Below are positions 51,157 to 58,548 of a stretch of DNA of 64,000 nt, piece by piece; the stretch's first letter is position 1, and each line of letters opens with the position of its first letter. The stretch covers positions 62,001 to 126,000 of the forward strand of contig CATOSZ010000008.1 in NCBI GenBank assembly GCA_951812805.1. The letters run 5' to 3'. A program made the translations under genes and the position numbers. The stretch comes from an uncultured Alphaproteobacteria bacterium. Its GTDB lineage: Bacteria; Pseudomonadota; Alphaproteobacteria; GCA-2731375. The notes beneath the pieces are model-generated. The model ran no database searches and was not told the DNA's origin. It was given only the letters and a program-made list of their open reading frames with translations.

Positions 51157-52020
51157 CTAGGAGTTTGTTTCAGTCCGCAACACTTTGATCACGGCTGCCA
51201 CGTCCTCTTCACCGTAACCGGCGGCAATGGCGCGCTTGAACAGGCTCGATATCAGATCTGGGATCTCGCTGTTGATGCCCCTATCCCGCGCTTGGGTCTG
51301 CACACCCTCCAGGGCACCGTTCCACACAGAAATCGTTGCGCCCGGGTCATCAAAATCGTTGGCGCGGACCACCTTGGTGAGGCGACGCGCCGGACTTTCA
51401 TCAGGAAAGATGGCGGCAAGGCTATCGACGCTCACTCCCTCGGATTCGCACAGGTTGGAGCCATGAAGAGCGGCCAGATAGTTGCATAATTCATAGGTGA
51501 GCCAGGCCATGTCAAGGACGGCTGCTGCCGCTATGTTCTCGCCCAGATACCTGAGATCGCCTCCGAGACAATCCAGATAAGGTTTGGCCTGAACATAGGC
51601 CCTTTCCGGACCGGCAAAGAGAATCATCGCATCTTCCCTGCCAATCCCGCTCGGGTAGGGCATTATCGCGCCGTCCATGTATTGCACACCTGTATCCTTC
51701 AGCCATCTCTGGCAATCACGTGCTTCTCTTGGGCTACCGGTGCTTAGTTGGAAAACGATCTTGCCTGATAAATGAACCGGTAAACCACCTTCCTCAAAAA
51801 GAGTCTTGGTAACTTCGTAGCTGTCGATACAAATAACAATTATCTTGCTGGCTATTACTGCATCCAACAGATTCGTCGCGCCGGTTGCGCCGATATCCAT
51901 GAGCGGTTGCAATTTCGCATGCGTTCGGTTCCAGACCGTGGTGTCATGTCCCGCACCGACGAATGCCCTGGCAAGAGCGCTGCCCATTGATCCAAGGCCA
52001 ATTATCGTGACGTCGCTCAT
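51157..52020 (-). CDS. NADPH-dependent imine-reductase-like / beta-hydroxyacid dehydrogenase family protein
   Basis: 287 residues. N-terminal Rossmann motif GLGSMGSALARAFVGAGHDT, then VWNRTHAK; Asn-Arg-Thr after strand 2 favours NADPH. The C-terminal helical domain has the long helix AAVLDMAWLTYELCNYLAAL with an Asp where imine reductases carry their key Asp or Tyr. The hydroxyacid-dehydrogenase lysine (GxxxAxKxxxN) is missing, so reduction of a C=N bond or an unknown substrate is more likely than 3-hydroxyisobutyrate oxidation. Base composition is clearly more AT-rich than its neighbours. It lies between direct repeats and palindromes, so it was probably acquired by transfer. Confidence 0.85.
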   Translation of the reverse strand: MSDVTIIGLGSMGSALARAFVGAGHDTTVWNRTHAKLQPLMDIGATGATNLLDAVIASKIIVICIDSYEVTKTLFEEGGLPVHLSGKIVFQLSTGSPREARDCQRWLKDTGVQYMDGAIMPYPSGIGREDAMILFAGPERAYVQAKPYLDCLGGDLRYLGENIAAAAVLDMAWLTYELCNYLAALHGSNLCESEGVSVDSLAAIFPDESPARRLTKVVRANDFDDPGATISVWNGALEGVQTQARDRGINSEIPDLISSLFKRAIAAGYGEEDVAAVIKVLRTETNS

Positions 52021-52042
52021 GTCAAATCCCCGAACGTGGTTG

Positions 52043-52156
52043 TCATACAGTGCCGTGTATTCTGTCGATTAGATCCTCGATAGAGACGCCTGACAAGCAG
52101 TAGGCAGACCAGTCTTCCAGGAAGCGCCACTTCAGCAATGGGTTCCATAATACCAT
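52043..52156 (-). CDS. 37-codon open frame upstream of the imine-reductase-like gene
   Basis: Frame from ATG (52156) to TGA: MVLWNPLLKWRFLEDWSAYC, then LSGVSIEDLIDRIHGTV. It ends 22 bp before the next start on the same strand. Amphipathic and not low-complexity, and as AT-rich as the imine-reductase-like gene. The second palindrome begins only 10 bp upstream, so this could be the 3' stump of a gene cut by the element. I do not recognise it. Confidence 0.3.
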   Translation of the reverse strand: MVLWNPLLKWRFLEDWSAYCLSGVSIEDLIDRIHGTV

Positions 52157-52165
52157 AGTTTTTCC

Positions 52166-52244
52166 GTAGAAGGGGTCAGGTCTTGTTTCTTGCATCTATC
52201 TTATTTTGTCATGAATGCAAATAGAAAGACCTGACCCCTTCTAC
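52166..52244. repeat. REP-like palindromic element, copy 2
   Basis: Arms GTAGAAGGGGTCAGGTCTT (52166-52184) and its exact reverse complement (52226-52244), 19 bp each. The inner part holds TTGCAT/ATGCAA pairing. It ends 3-4 bases before direct repeat copy A' begins, so it forms the right border of the inserted segment. Confidence 0.85.
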
Positions 52245-52247
52245 GTG

Positions 52248-52373
52248 CGGGCTCTCTCGAAGCCCGGCTTCTGCTGTCGGAACTGGCCTGACCCTTATCG
52301 GTGCAAGGCAGGATCTGATGACCCCAGCGGCGTGCGGTCTCGCGACTATTGTCGCCGAGACGGCTCCACCCCG
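52248..52373. repeat. Direct repeat copy A': cyclase 3' remnant plus the real ahpD-like 3' end
   Basis: About 90% identical to 50746-50895. On the plus strand it holds a stump of the cyclase gene: 52250-52291 reads GSLEARLLLSELA then TGA. On the minus strand its right part is the true 3' end of the ahpD-like gene. It lacks the roughly 22-24-bp stretch seen in copy A. Confidence 0.85.
52250..52291 (+). pseudogene. 3' stump of the SAM/cyclase/NTPase gene
   Basis: Thirteen codons plus stop, GSLEARLLLSELA, match the natural-frame end of the cyclase gene (GSLEARRLLSELA at 50748-50789) with one replacement. No upstream cyclase sequence precedes it; instead the second palindrome does. It has no start and is not expected to be expressed. 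Confidence 0.8.
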
Positions 52374-52735
52374 TAGCCGACGCCCAGGCGATTGGCGCCG
52401 CTCGCCAGCGCCACGACCGCCATCAGCTCTCCGAGCATTTCGTCGCTCATGCCCAAACGTCGGGCATGCGCGATGTGCGCCTCGATACAGAAGTCGCAGT
52501 TGGTCGCCACGCTCGCCGCGATGTACAGCAGCTCCTTCGTCATCGGATCCAACGCGCCGGGCGCCATGGTCTCCCGCACGGCATTCCAGTTCCGTCGCAA
52601 TGTCGGCGGATGAAAGGCGAGCGTCTTCCAGTAGACGGAAATCTGATCGCTGCCCCGGGCAGCTCGGATCTCGTCGAACACCGCCCTGACGTCGGGTGAG
52701 GCATCGTCGTATTCCACCATCGGCACATTCGGCAT
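52346..52735 (-). CDS. AhpD-like carboxymuconolactone decarboxylase family protein
   Basis: 129 residues from the ATG behind GAGGAGAGACCG. The redox centre is Cys80-x-x-Cys83 with His87 (ATNCDFCIEAHIAHARRLGM), as in AhpD alkylhydroperoxidases rather than true carboxymuconolactone decarboxylases. TKELLYIAASVATNC is the family entrance. It probably reduces peroxides through a dithiol. Its last 8 codons are duplicated at 50868-50895. Confidence 0.9.
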   Translation of the reverse strand: MPNVPMVEYDDASPDVRAVFDEIRAARGSDQISVYWKTLAFHPPTLRRNWNAVRETMAPGALDPMTKELLYIAASVATNCDFCIEAHIAHARRLGMSDEMLGELMAVVALASGANRLGVGYGVEPSRRQ

Positions 52736-52848
52736 CGGTCTCTCCTCTCGGGTTTTGGCAACGACATTCCATCGACGGCTACCGTAGTTTCCGGGCAGTC
52801 GGCGTGCCAGGGTGCGGGTAGGGATCGGGATGGAGTCACGGATCGGGA

Positions 52849-52918
52849 TGGGGTCAGGTCTTGTTTTTTGCATTTATCTATTTCTTGTCATGAAGGCAAG
52901 AAACAAGACCTGACCCCA
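52849..52918. repeat. REP-like palindromic element, copy 3
   Basis: Arms TGGGGTCAGGTCTTGTTT (52849-52866) and its exact reverse complement (52901-52918), 18 bp each, with inner TTGCAT and ATGAAGGCAAG. It is closest in sequence to copy 1. It lies between the start of the ahpD-like gene and the end of the next cyclase gene, in a 270-bp gap with no other recognisable feature. Confidence 0.85.
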
Positions 52919-53006
52919 ATTGGGCGTGTGACCCCCTTTCAGGAGGTGATCCCAATCGGGCGAGGGCAGATACGTCGATAGGGACCCTGCGTCTGTGAAC
53001 GCTGCT

Positions 53007-54692
53007 CTAGCCCGGCAATCCGGCACCGCGGAGGGCGTCCAGATGGCGCGTGGCGAACGCCTGGTTCTTGAGGCCGAGGGAGCGAACGAAACGCCCTGCG
53101 CTGAAATGGGGATCCGCCGCGAGGACCCGTTCGCACATTTCGACCGCCTCGTCGTCGTTGCCGGTTTCGCTCGCCAGCGCGGCGAGTAGGATCGGTCCGG
53201 GGTAGAAGTCGGGCACCTCTCGCACCGTCTCGCGGGCGAGGCGGTGGGCGTCCGGCAGCTGGTCCAGCATATAGTGGCTCTCGATCCGGGCGAGGCGGAT
53301 CCAGCCTGGCAGTTCCGTCATCTGGACTTCCGCTCGGGTGATCTGGGCCAGCGCTTCCCGCGGATTATCGGCACTCATCAGCGCCATGGCATAGGTGCCC
53401 CGACAGGCCGCGTCGTCGGGGTATAGCGCGAGGGCCTCCTCCGCCGCTGCTACGGCGGCATCGAAGTCGCCCCGCGCGATGGCGATGCCCCGGGCGGCGG
53501 AATATATCCGCACGTCCTCCGGCATCTCCGCCCTTGCCCGATCGACTGTCGCCTGCGCCTGGTCGAGCAGGATTTCCCCCTCCGCCCCGTCGGTGATGAG
53601 GGCCAGATGCGAGCGGCAGTAGGCGGTGCCGATCAGGGGCGCGAGGTTGCCGTCGTCGAGGTTGCTCGCCTGTTCCCAGAGGGCGATGGTGCGCCGCATG
53701 CTCTCGGGCGAGAACTTCTGGAACTCGCGCAGCCCTTTGGCCATCAGTTGCCAGGTCTCGAACTTGTCGCTGCCCCATTGCCAGTGATTGGTATAGGCGC
53801 CGGCGCCGCGCTCGGTGTGGACGGCGATGACGATGCGCCGCGTGACGTCGTCCTGCGTCTCGAACAGGTCACCGGCATCGCCCTCGAAGCGGTCGGCCCA
53901 GAGCTGGACCCCGCTCCGCCGTTCGACCAGGCGGGCGGCGACCCTGATCCGCTTCCCCGACTTCCGGGCACCGCCGGTCAGCACGATGTGCGCGCCGCCA
54001 CCGTCCGCCTCCAGATGCGTCTCGTCGACCACGGTCAGCTGGCCGACGTTGGTGATCGCGGCGGCGATGTCCTCCGCGACCCCGTTGCAGAAGAAACCAA
54101 GTTCGGGATCGTTCGACTGGTTCTCGAATGGGGTGATGGAAATCGTCCGGTCCGGCGGCGCGGTGGTGCTGTCCCGTGCTGCCGGTGCCACGGTGTCCCC
54201 TGTGGACCAGCGGTAGGTGCAGATCGGTCGGGCGATGTTCTTGAACGCGTGCGCGCCGGTGTCCTGAAAGCTGGCCTCGACCCGGTTGCCGATGCTCTCG
54301 TGCACGATCGAGGAGATGCAGATGCCACCGCTCTCGGCCAAAGCCTCGGGCCGCGCGGCGACGTTCACTCCGTCGCCGTAGAGATCGTCGCCGTCGATGA
54401 TGACGTCGCCGAGGTTGATCCCGATGCGCAGCTGGATCGATCCGCCACCGGCGGCGAGCGTGCGCTGGATCGCCAGCGCCGCCTCGACCGCGTCGACCAC
54501 GCTGGCGAATTCGACCAGGGTGCCATCGCCCATCAGCTTGACGATACGACCGCCGCGCGCCTGGATCTCGGGGTCGAAAACCTCGCGTCGATGCCGGCGC
54601 AACGCGTCCATCGTGCCCGCCTCGTCATCGGCCATCAGCTTCGAATAGCCGACCACGTCCGCCGCCAGTATCGCTGCAAGCTTGCGTGCCAT
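53007..54692 (-). CDS. Class III adenylate/guanylate cyclase with TolB-like and TPR domains
   Basis: 561 residues from MARKLAAILAADVVGYSKLM, the usual start of the family; an ATG 9 bp earlier adds MGL. Cyclase domain to about residue 170: metal Asp in AADVVGYS, Lys/Asp in GRIVKLMGDGTLVEF, Asn/Arg in DGVNVAARPEAL, where Pro replaces the common Leu. A TolB-like region follows (ISITPFENQSNDPELGFFCN), then TPR helices. Probably makes cAMP. It has the same architecture as the cut-off gene at the start of the window. Convergent with nothing; the 3' side meets the repeat-rich region. Confidence 0.93.
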   Translation of the reverse strand: MARKLAAILAADVVGYSKLMADDEAGTMDALRRHRREVFDPEIQARGGRIVKLMGDGTLVEFASVVDAVEAALAIQRTLAAGGGSIQLRIGINLGDVIIDGDDLYGDGVNVAARPEALAESGGICISSIVHESIGNRVEASFQDTGAHAFKNIARPICTYRWSTGDTVAPAARDSTTAPPDRTISITPFENQSNDPELGFFCNGVAEDIAAAITNVGQLTVVDETHLEADGGGAHIVLTGGARKSGKRIRVAARLVERRSGVQLWADRFEGDAGDLFETQDDVTRRIVIAVHTERGAGAYTNHWQWGSDKFETWQLMAKGLREFQKFSPESMRRTIALWEQASNLDDGNLAPLIGTAYCRSHLALITDGAEGEILLDQAQATVDRARAEMPEDVRIYSAARGIAIARGDFDAAVAAAEEALALYPDDAACRGTYAMALMSADNPREALAQITRAEVQMTELPGWIRLARIESHYMLDQLPDAHRLARETVREVPDFYPGPILLAALASETGNDDEAVEMCERVLAADPHFSAGRFVRSLGLKNQAFATRHLDALRGAGLPG

Positions 54693-54765
54693 GAGGCCCA
54701 TCCCCGTTGTCGCAGGAGACTATCATGCGCCCGAGTGCGCGATCCACGAGCCGCCGGGGACTGTA

Positions 54766-54794
54766 TTGCCCTGTTTTCGAACGGCTGTTAGGAT
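54766..54794 (+). promoter_or_regulatory. Putative promoter of the hydrolase-LLM-SDR operon
   Basis: TTGCCC (54766-54771), a 17-bp spacer, TAGGAT (54789-54794). The -35 box is the same as at argG. Transcription would start near 54801, giving a leader of about 58 nt before the TTG start codon. Sequence-based only. Confidence 0.4.
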
Positions 54795-54858
54795 TTTTCC
54801 CTCGGCGCGCCGATCCCGGCGTTCGCCTATTCCCATAGAGACGCGAGGAGGACCTGCC

Positions 54859-55644
54859 TTGGCCGCAACCGTTCAGTGGCGCACCGAGACGGTGGAGGTC
54901 GCCGGCACGCCGGTGTGCCTGCGCCGCGCCGGTGCGGGAGAGCCGGTGCTGATCCTGCACCATGATTTCGGCCTGGTCGACGAGTTGCCGTTCGCCGACG
55001 CGCTTGCCGCAACCCACGATGTGCTGGTGCCGGAGCATCCGGGCTTCGGGGCTTCCGAACGGGCCGAGTGGATGCGGAGCGCCCGCGACCTCGCCGTGCT
55101 GTATCGCGGCCTGCTGGCCGGGCAGGGGCTGGCGGGGGCGAGCCTCGTCGGGCTCGGCTTCGGCGGCTGGCTGGCGGCGGAGATGGCGACGATGGCGCCG
55201 GCGGACCTGGGCAAGCTGGTGCTGGTGGGCGCCATGGGCATCCAGCCGAAGGACGCCTACATCGCCGACCAGGCGCTGGTCGGCTATATGGATTATGCCC
55301 GCGCCGCCTTCCACGACCAGGCCCGCTTCGACGCGGTTTACGGCGCCGAGCCGACGAACGACCAGCTGGAGTTCTGGGACATCTGCCGCGAGATGTGCTT
55401 CCGCATTGCCTGGAAGCCCTACATGTACAGCCAGACGCTGCCGCACCTGCTGGGGGCCGTGACGGCGCCCGGCCTCGTGGTCTGGGGCGCCGAGGACGAG
55501 ATCGTGCCGATCGAGTGCGCCGCGGCCTATACGGCGGCGCTGGCGAACGCGCGAAGCGAGACGATTGCCAATTGCGGCCATGCGGTGGCCCTGGAACAGC
55601 CCGAAACGCTGGCGGCCCTGGTCGGCGATTTCCTGGCCGGCTGA
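54859..55644 (+). CDS. Alpha/beta hydrolase
   Basis: 261 residues. I chose the TTG at 54859, which has GCGAGGAGGACC at good spacing and starts directly at AATVQWRTETVEVAGTPVCL; the ATG-started frame from 54682 reads as nonsense before it. The nucleophile elbow GLGFGGWLAAEMA has Gly where Ser usually stands (GxSxG), while Asp in WGAEDEIVP and His in NCGHAVALEQ are kept. Loss of the Ser suggests altered chemistry or none. First gene of an operon with the LLM monooxygenase 26 bp on. Confidence 0.85.
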   Translation: MAATVQWRTETVEVAGTPVCLRRAGAGEPVLILHHDFGLVDELPFADALAATHDVLVPEHPGFGASERAEWMRSARDLAVLYRGLLAGQGLAGASLVGLGFGGWLAAEMATMAPADLGKLVLVGAMGIQPKDAYIADQALVGYMDYARAAFHDQARFDAVYGAEPTNDQLEFWDICREMCFRIAWKPYMYSQTLPHLLGAVTAPGLVVWGAEDEIVPIECAAAYTAALANARSETIANCGHAVALEQPETLAALVGDFLAG

Positions 55645-55670
55645 GCGCCGGATCCGGAGGAGGAAACAAG

Positions 55671-56909
55671 ATGCATCTGATGTATTTCACGGAACAGCCG
55701 ATGTCGACCTATCCGGCGGACGTCGGGCTCGATTTCGGCGCGACGGCGCTGATGTTCTCGAACCAGTACTTTAATCCCGAAGACGGCAGCCGCCTCTACA
55801 ACGAGTTCATCGAGCAGTACAAGCTGGCCGAGGCCGTCGGTATCGACGGCATCATGCTGAACGAGCACCACAACGCGCCCTTCTGCATGCAGGCCAAGGC
55901 CAATATCTTCGCTGCCATCCTCGCGGCGATCACCGAGCGGGTGAAGATCGTGATGCTGGGCAACCCGCTGCCGCTGGCGGAGAACCCGATCCGCCTGGCG
56001 GAAGAGCTGGCGATGATCGACATGATCTCGAAGGGGCGCCTGGTTTCCGGCTTCGTGCGCGGCGGCGGGCAGGAGCAGCTCGCGGCCGGCGTCAACCCGG
56101 CCTACAACCGCGAGCGTTTCGAGGAGGCGCACGACCTGGTGGTCAAGGCCTGGACCGAAACCGGCCCCTTCCGCTGGGAGGGCAAGCACTACCAGCACCG
56201 CGTCGTAAACCCCTGGGCGGTGCCGCTGCAGAAGCCCTATCCCCGGGTCTGGATCCCGGGCGTGATCAGCCGCGAGACCATCGTCTGGGCGGCGCAGAAG
56301 CGCTATCCCTATATCGCCCTCAACACCTCGATCGAGCAGACAAAGAAGATCTGGGAGGTCTACGACGACGCCGCCGAGGAGGTTGGCTACACGGCCGGGC
56401 CGGAGAACCACGGTTACCTGCTGCAATGCCACATCTCGGATACGGAGGAGAAGGCGTTGGAGAACGCGCGCCAGTTCCGCTGGATGCAGGGCGAGTTCAC
56501 CGGCCTGGCGCATCCGGTCTGGAGCACGCCGTCGGGCTATTCCTCGCCCACCAACCGGCGCGCCTTCGTCGAGTTCTCGGCCGGGCGGCGGGCCAACCCG
56601 CGCGGCAAGACCAGCTTCGAGGATCAGATCCGTGATACCCGCATCGTCGCCGGCACGCCGGACACGGTGATCCCCAAGCTGCGCCATCTGCTGGAGGAGA
56701 CGCGGCCGGGGATGCTCGCGCTCTGGGGCAACGACGGCACGGTCAGCCAGGAAGCCTCGCTCACCTGCATCCGCCTGATGGGCGAAGAGGTCTTCCCGGC
56801 GCTGCGCGAAACGGCGAAGGAGCTGGGCCTGACCAGCCCGTTCGACGTCGACGCCCCGGTCAGCATCGACTATTCGACGGACCTGAAGCCCGCCGCCTCC
56901 GTGGCCTGA
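55671..56909 (+). CDS. LLM-class flavin-dependent monooxygenase (luciferase-like)
   Basis: 412 residues behind GGAGGAGG. TIM-barrel luciferase-like strings: GIDGIMLNEHHNAPFCMQAK, RVKIVMLGNPLPLAENPIRL, and AEELAMIDMISKGRLVSGFV followed by RGGGQEQ. It would use FMNH2 from a separate reductase to oxidise a small organic compound. Position between an alpha/beta-hydrolase and an SDR gene suggests a degradative pathway, but the substrate is unknown. Confidence 0.93.
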   Translation: MHLMYFTEQPMSTYPADVGLDFGATALMFSNQYFNPEDGSRLYNEFIEQYKLAEAVGIDGIMLNEHHNAPFCMQAKANIFAAILAAITERVKIVMLGNPLPLAENPIRLAEELAMIDMISKGRLVSGFVRGGGQEQLAAGVNPAYNRERFEEAHDLVVKAWTETGPFRWEGKHYQHRVVNPWAVPLQKPYPRVWIPGVISRETIVWAAQKRYPYIALNTSIEQTKKIWEVYDDAAEEVGYTAGPENHGYLLQCHISDTEEKALENARQFRWMQGEFTGLAHPVWSTPSGYSSPTNRRAFVEFSAGRRANPRGKTSFEDQIRDTRIVAGTPDTVIPKLRHLLEETRPGMLALWGNDGTVSQEASLTCIRLMGEEVFPALRETAKELGLTSPFDVDAPVSIDYSTDLKPAASVA

Positions 56910-56924
56910 GGCGGCCGGGGGCGC

Positions 56925-56960
56925 TATGCTCCCTCCCTTGTACGACCCAAGGGAGGGAGC
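56925..56960 (+). promoter_or_regulatory. -10-like box plus 13-bp perfect hairpin before the SDR gene
   Basis: TATGCT (56925-56930) overlaps the start of a perfect 13-bp inverted repeat: GCTCCCTCCCTTG (56928-56940) and CAAGGGAGGGAGC (56948-56960) with a 7-nt loop. The Shine-Dalgarno GGGAGGG is in the right arm; the SDR ATG is at 56970. The stem could block ribosomes or end transcription from the LLM gene in part. Confidence 0.45.
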
Positions 56961-56969
56961 CTGGAGCCC

Positions 56970-57722
56970 ATGAACCGCATCGATCTCGCCGGCCGCACGG
57001 CCATTGTCACCGGCGGCGCCAAGGGCATCGGCCGCGCCGTGACCGAGCGTTTCCTCGCGTCCGACGCCTCGGTGGTGATCTGGGACTTCGACCAGGGTGC
57101 GCTGGACACCGCACTCGCGGAACTCGGTGCGGGCGACCGGGTCGACGGCGTCTGCGTCGACGTCACCTCCTCGGCCCAGGTGGCGGCGGCGGCCGAGTCG
57201 GCAATTTCCGCCCGGGGCCGGATCGATATCCTGGTCAACAACGCCGGTATCGCCGGCGCCGCCAAACCGACCTGGGAATATTCCGACGCCGACTGGCGCT
57301 CGGTCATGGAGCTGAACCTGACCGCGGTCTTCAACGGCTGCCGGTCGCTGATCCCGCACATGATGGCGAACGGCTATGGCCGCATCGTCTCGCTCGCCTC
57401 GATCGCCGGCAAGGAGGGCAACCCCAACGCCTGCGCCTATTCCGCCACCAAGGCGGGCGTCATCGGCCTCACCAAGACGCTCGGCAAGGAGCTGGCGGAG
57501 ACCGGCGTCATCGCCAACTGCGTCACCCCGGCGGCGATCCGCACCGACATCTTCGACCAGCTGACGCAAGCGCATGTCGACTACATGCTCTCCAAGATCC
57601 CGATGGGCCGCCTCGGCAAGGTCGAGGAGGCGGCGGCGATGATTGCCTGGCTCGCCTCGGAAGACTGCTCGTTCTCGACGGGCGCGGTGTTCGATCTGTC
57701 GGGAGGACGGGCGACGTATTGA
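56970..57722 (+). CDS. Short-chain dehydrogenase/reductase (FabG-like)
   Basis: 250 residues. Cofactor motif TGGAKGIG near residue 15, NNAG in ILVNNAGIAGA, catalytic Ser/Tyr/Lys in SLASIAGKEGNPNACAYSAT and AYSATKAG. It ends with AVFDLSGGRATY. The acid residue after strand 2 (VVIWDFDQGA) favours NAD(H). It oxidises an alcohol or reduces a ketone, plausibly on the product of the LLM/hydrolase steps. A strong hairpin separates it from the LLM gene. Confidence 0.92.
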   Translation: MNRIDLAGRTAIVTGGAKGIGRAVTERFLASDASVVIWDFDQGALDTALAELGAGDRVDGVCVDVTSSAQVAAAAESAISARGRIDILVNNAGIAGAAKPTWEYSDADWRSVMELNLTAVFNGCRSLIPHMMANGYGRIVSLASIAGKEGNPNACAYSATKAGVIGLTKTLGKELAETGVIANCVTPAAIRTDIFDQLTQAHVDYMLSKIPMGRLGKVEEAAAMIAWLASEDCSFSTGAVFDLSGGRATY

Positions 57723-57749
57723 GGGTGGTGGGCGTCGAGGAAACGAAAC

Positions 57750-58058
57750 ATGATCAATTTTTCCCCTGTCCACCCCGGTGCCATTCTCAAGGAAGAACTG
57801 GATGTGCGTGGAATCACGCCAACCCATCTGGCGGCCACTATCGAGATTCCGAAGGAATTGTTTCTCGACATCCTCAGCGAAAGACGCAGCATATCGGGCG
57901 ATACAGCGCTTCGCCTCGGCCACTATTTCGGCACCGGAGAAAAAGTGTGGATGAACCTGCAAGGCGAGTATGAATTGGGCCGCGCGCGTCAGAAGTCCGG
58001 AAGCGTCATTGCCGCCCTCCCGAAACTACCGCCGGAGGAGGGCGCGGAGATCGGTTGA
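57750..58058 (+). CDS. higA: HigA-type antitoxin, orphan
   Basis: 102 residues. Starts MINFSPVHPGAILKEELDVR, the exact style of HigA/VapI antitoxins, then an XRE-type helix-turn-helix (THLAATIEIPKELFLDILSE) and GDTALRLGHYFGTGEKVWMN. HigA normally binds the HigB mRNA interferase encoded just upstream and represses its own operon. Here the upstream gene is the SDR with only 27 bp between, so no HigB gene exists beside it. The following 199 bp are AT-rich and hold only the hicAB promoter. Confidence 0.88.
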   Translation: MINFSPVHPGAILKEELDVRGITPTHLAATIEIPKELFLDILSERRSISGDTALRLGHYFGTGEKVWMNLQGEYELGRARQKSGSVIAALPKLPPEEGAEIG

Positions 58059-58196
58059 TCGAACAGGGCATGCGGAGGTCCGCTATCGCCGAGAGCGCAA
58101 TACACGATATCTCGCTTGGCGTCTCGTCTTTTCACGGTGACCGTCTTTGCTCGGGGCCCAGCCGATCAATTGACCGTGGAAAACCTCAACACCCCC

Positions 58197-58230
58197 TTGA
58201 AATTGATATCACCCACAATATCTATATGGT
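58197..58230 (+). promoter_or_regulatory. Putative hicAB promoter/operator
   Basis: TTGAAA (58197-58202) lies 16 bp before TATCTA (58219-58224), with a second AT box TATGGT next to it. The region is much more AT-rich than its surroundings and contains GATATC and GGTATC half-sites that could be bound by HicB. The hicA ATG follows 28-34 bp downstream. Confidence 0.4.
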
Positions 58231-58257
58231 ATCGCTAGCAATACTAAATAAAGATCG

Positions 58258-58497
58258 ATGGCAAGGTGGGAAAAGTTACTCGACGGGATGCGAGCGAACC
58301 CTCGCGGCGACTGGACCATTGCCAATATCGAGACCGTTGCCCGGGCCATCGGCTGCGATGTCCGCCAACCCCGCCGAGGCTCCCACTACACCATCACGCA
58401 TCCCGACATGCCGGACATCCTCACCATACCGGCGCATCGACCGATCAAACCCGTTTACATCCGTCGCTTCGTTAGTATCATGGAGAGTATCAAATAA
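58258..58497 (+). CDS. hicA: HicA-family mRNA interferase toxin
   Basis: 79 residues. The HicA double-stranded-RNA-binding-like fold is shown by KLLDGMRANPRGDWTIANIE and the catalytic His43 in RRGSHYTITHPD, then LTIPAHRPIKPVYIRRFV. HicA cleaves mRNA in the cytoplasm unless bound by HicB. The gene has a weak ribosome site. The partner antitoxin gene starts 51 bp downstream. Slightly longer than minimal HicA (about 60). Confidence 0.9.
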   Translation: MARWEKLLDGMRANPRGDWTIANIETVARAIGCDVRQPRRGSHYTITHPDMPDILTIPAHRPIKPVYIRRFVSIMESIK

Positions 58498-58548
58498 CTG
58501 CGACCACGGAGAGTTGCTAGAACACGAGGCCATGGAGGGCCACAGAAC

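Noticed and set aside
52941..52952. On the minus strand GGATCACCTCCT equals the 3' end of 16S rRNA
   Set aside because: No other rRNA sequence is nearby and the match is 12 bases only; treated as coincidence or repeat debris.
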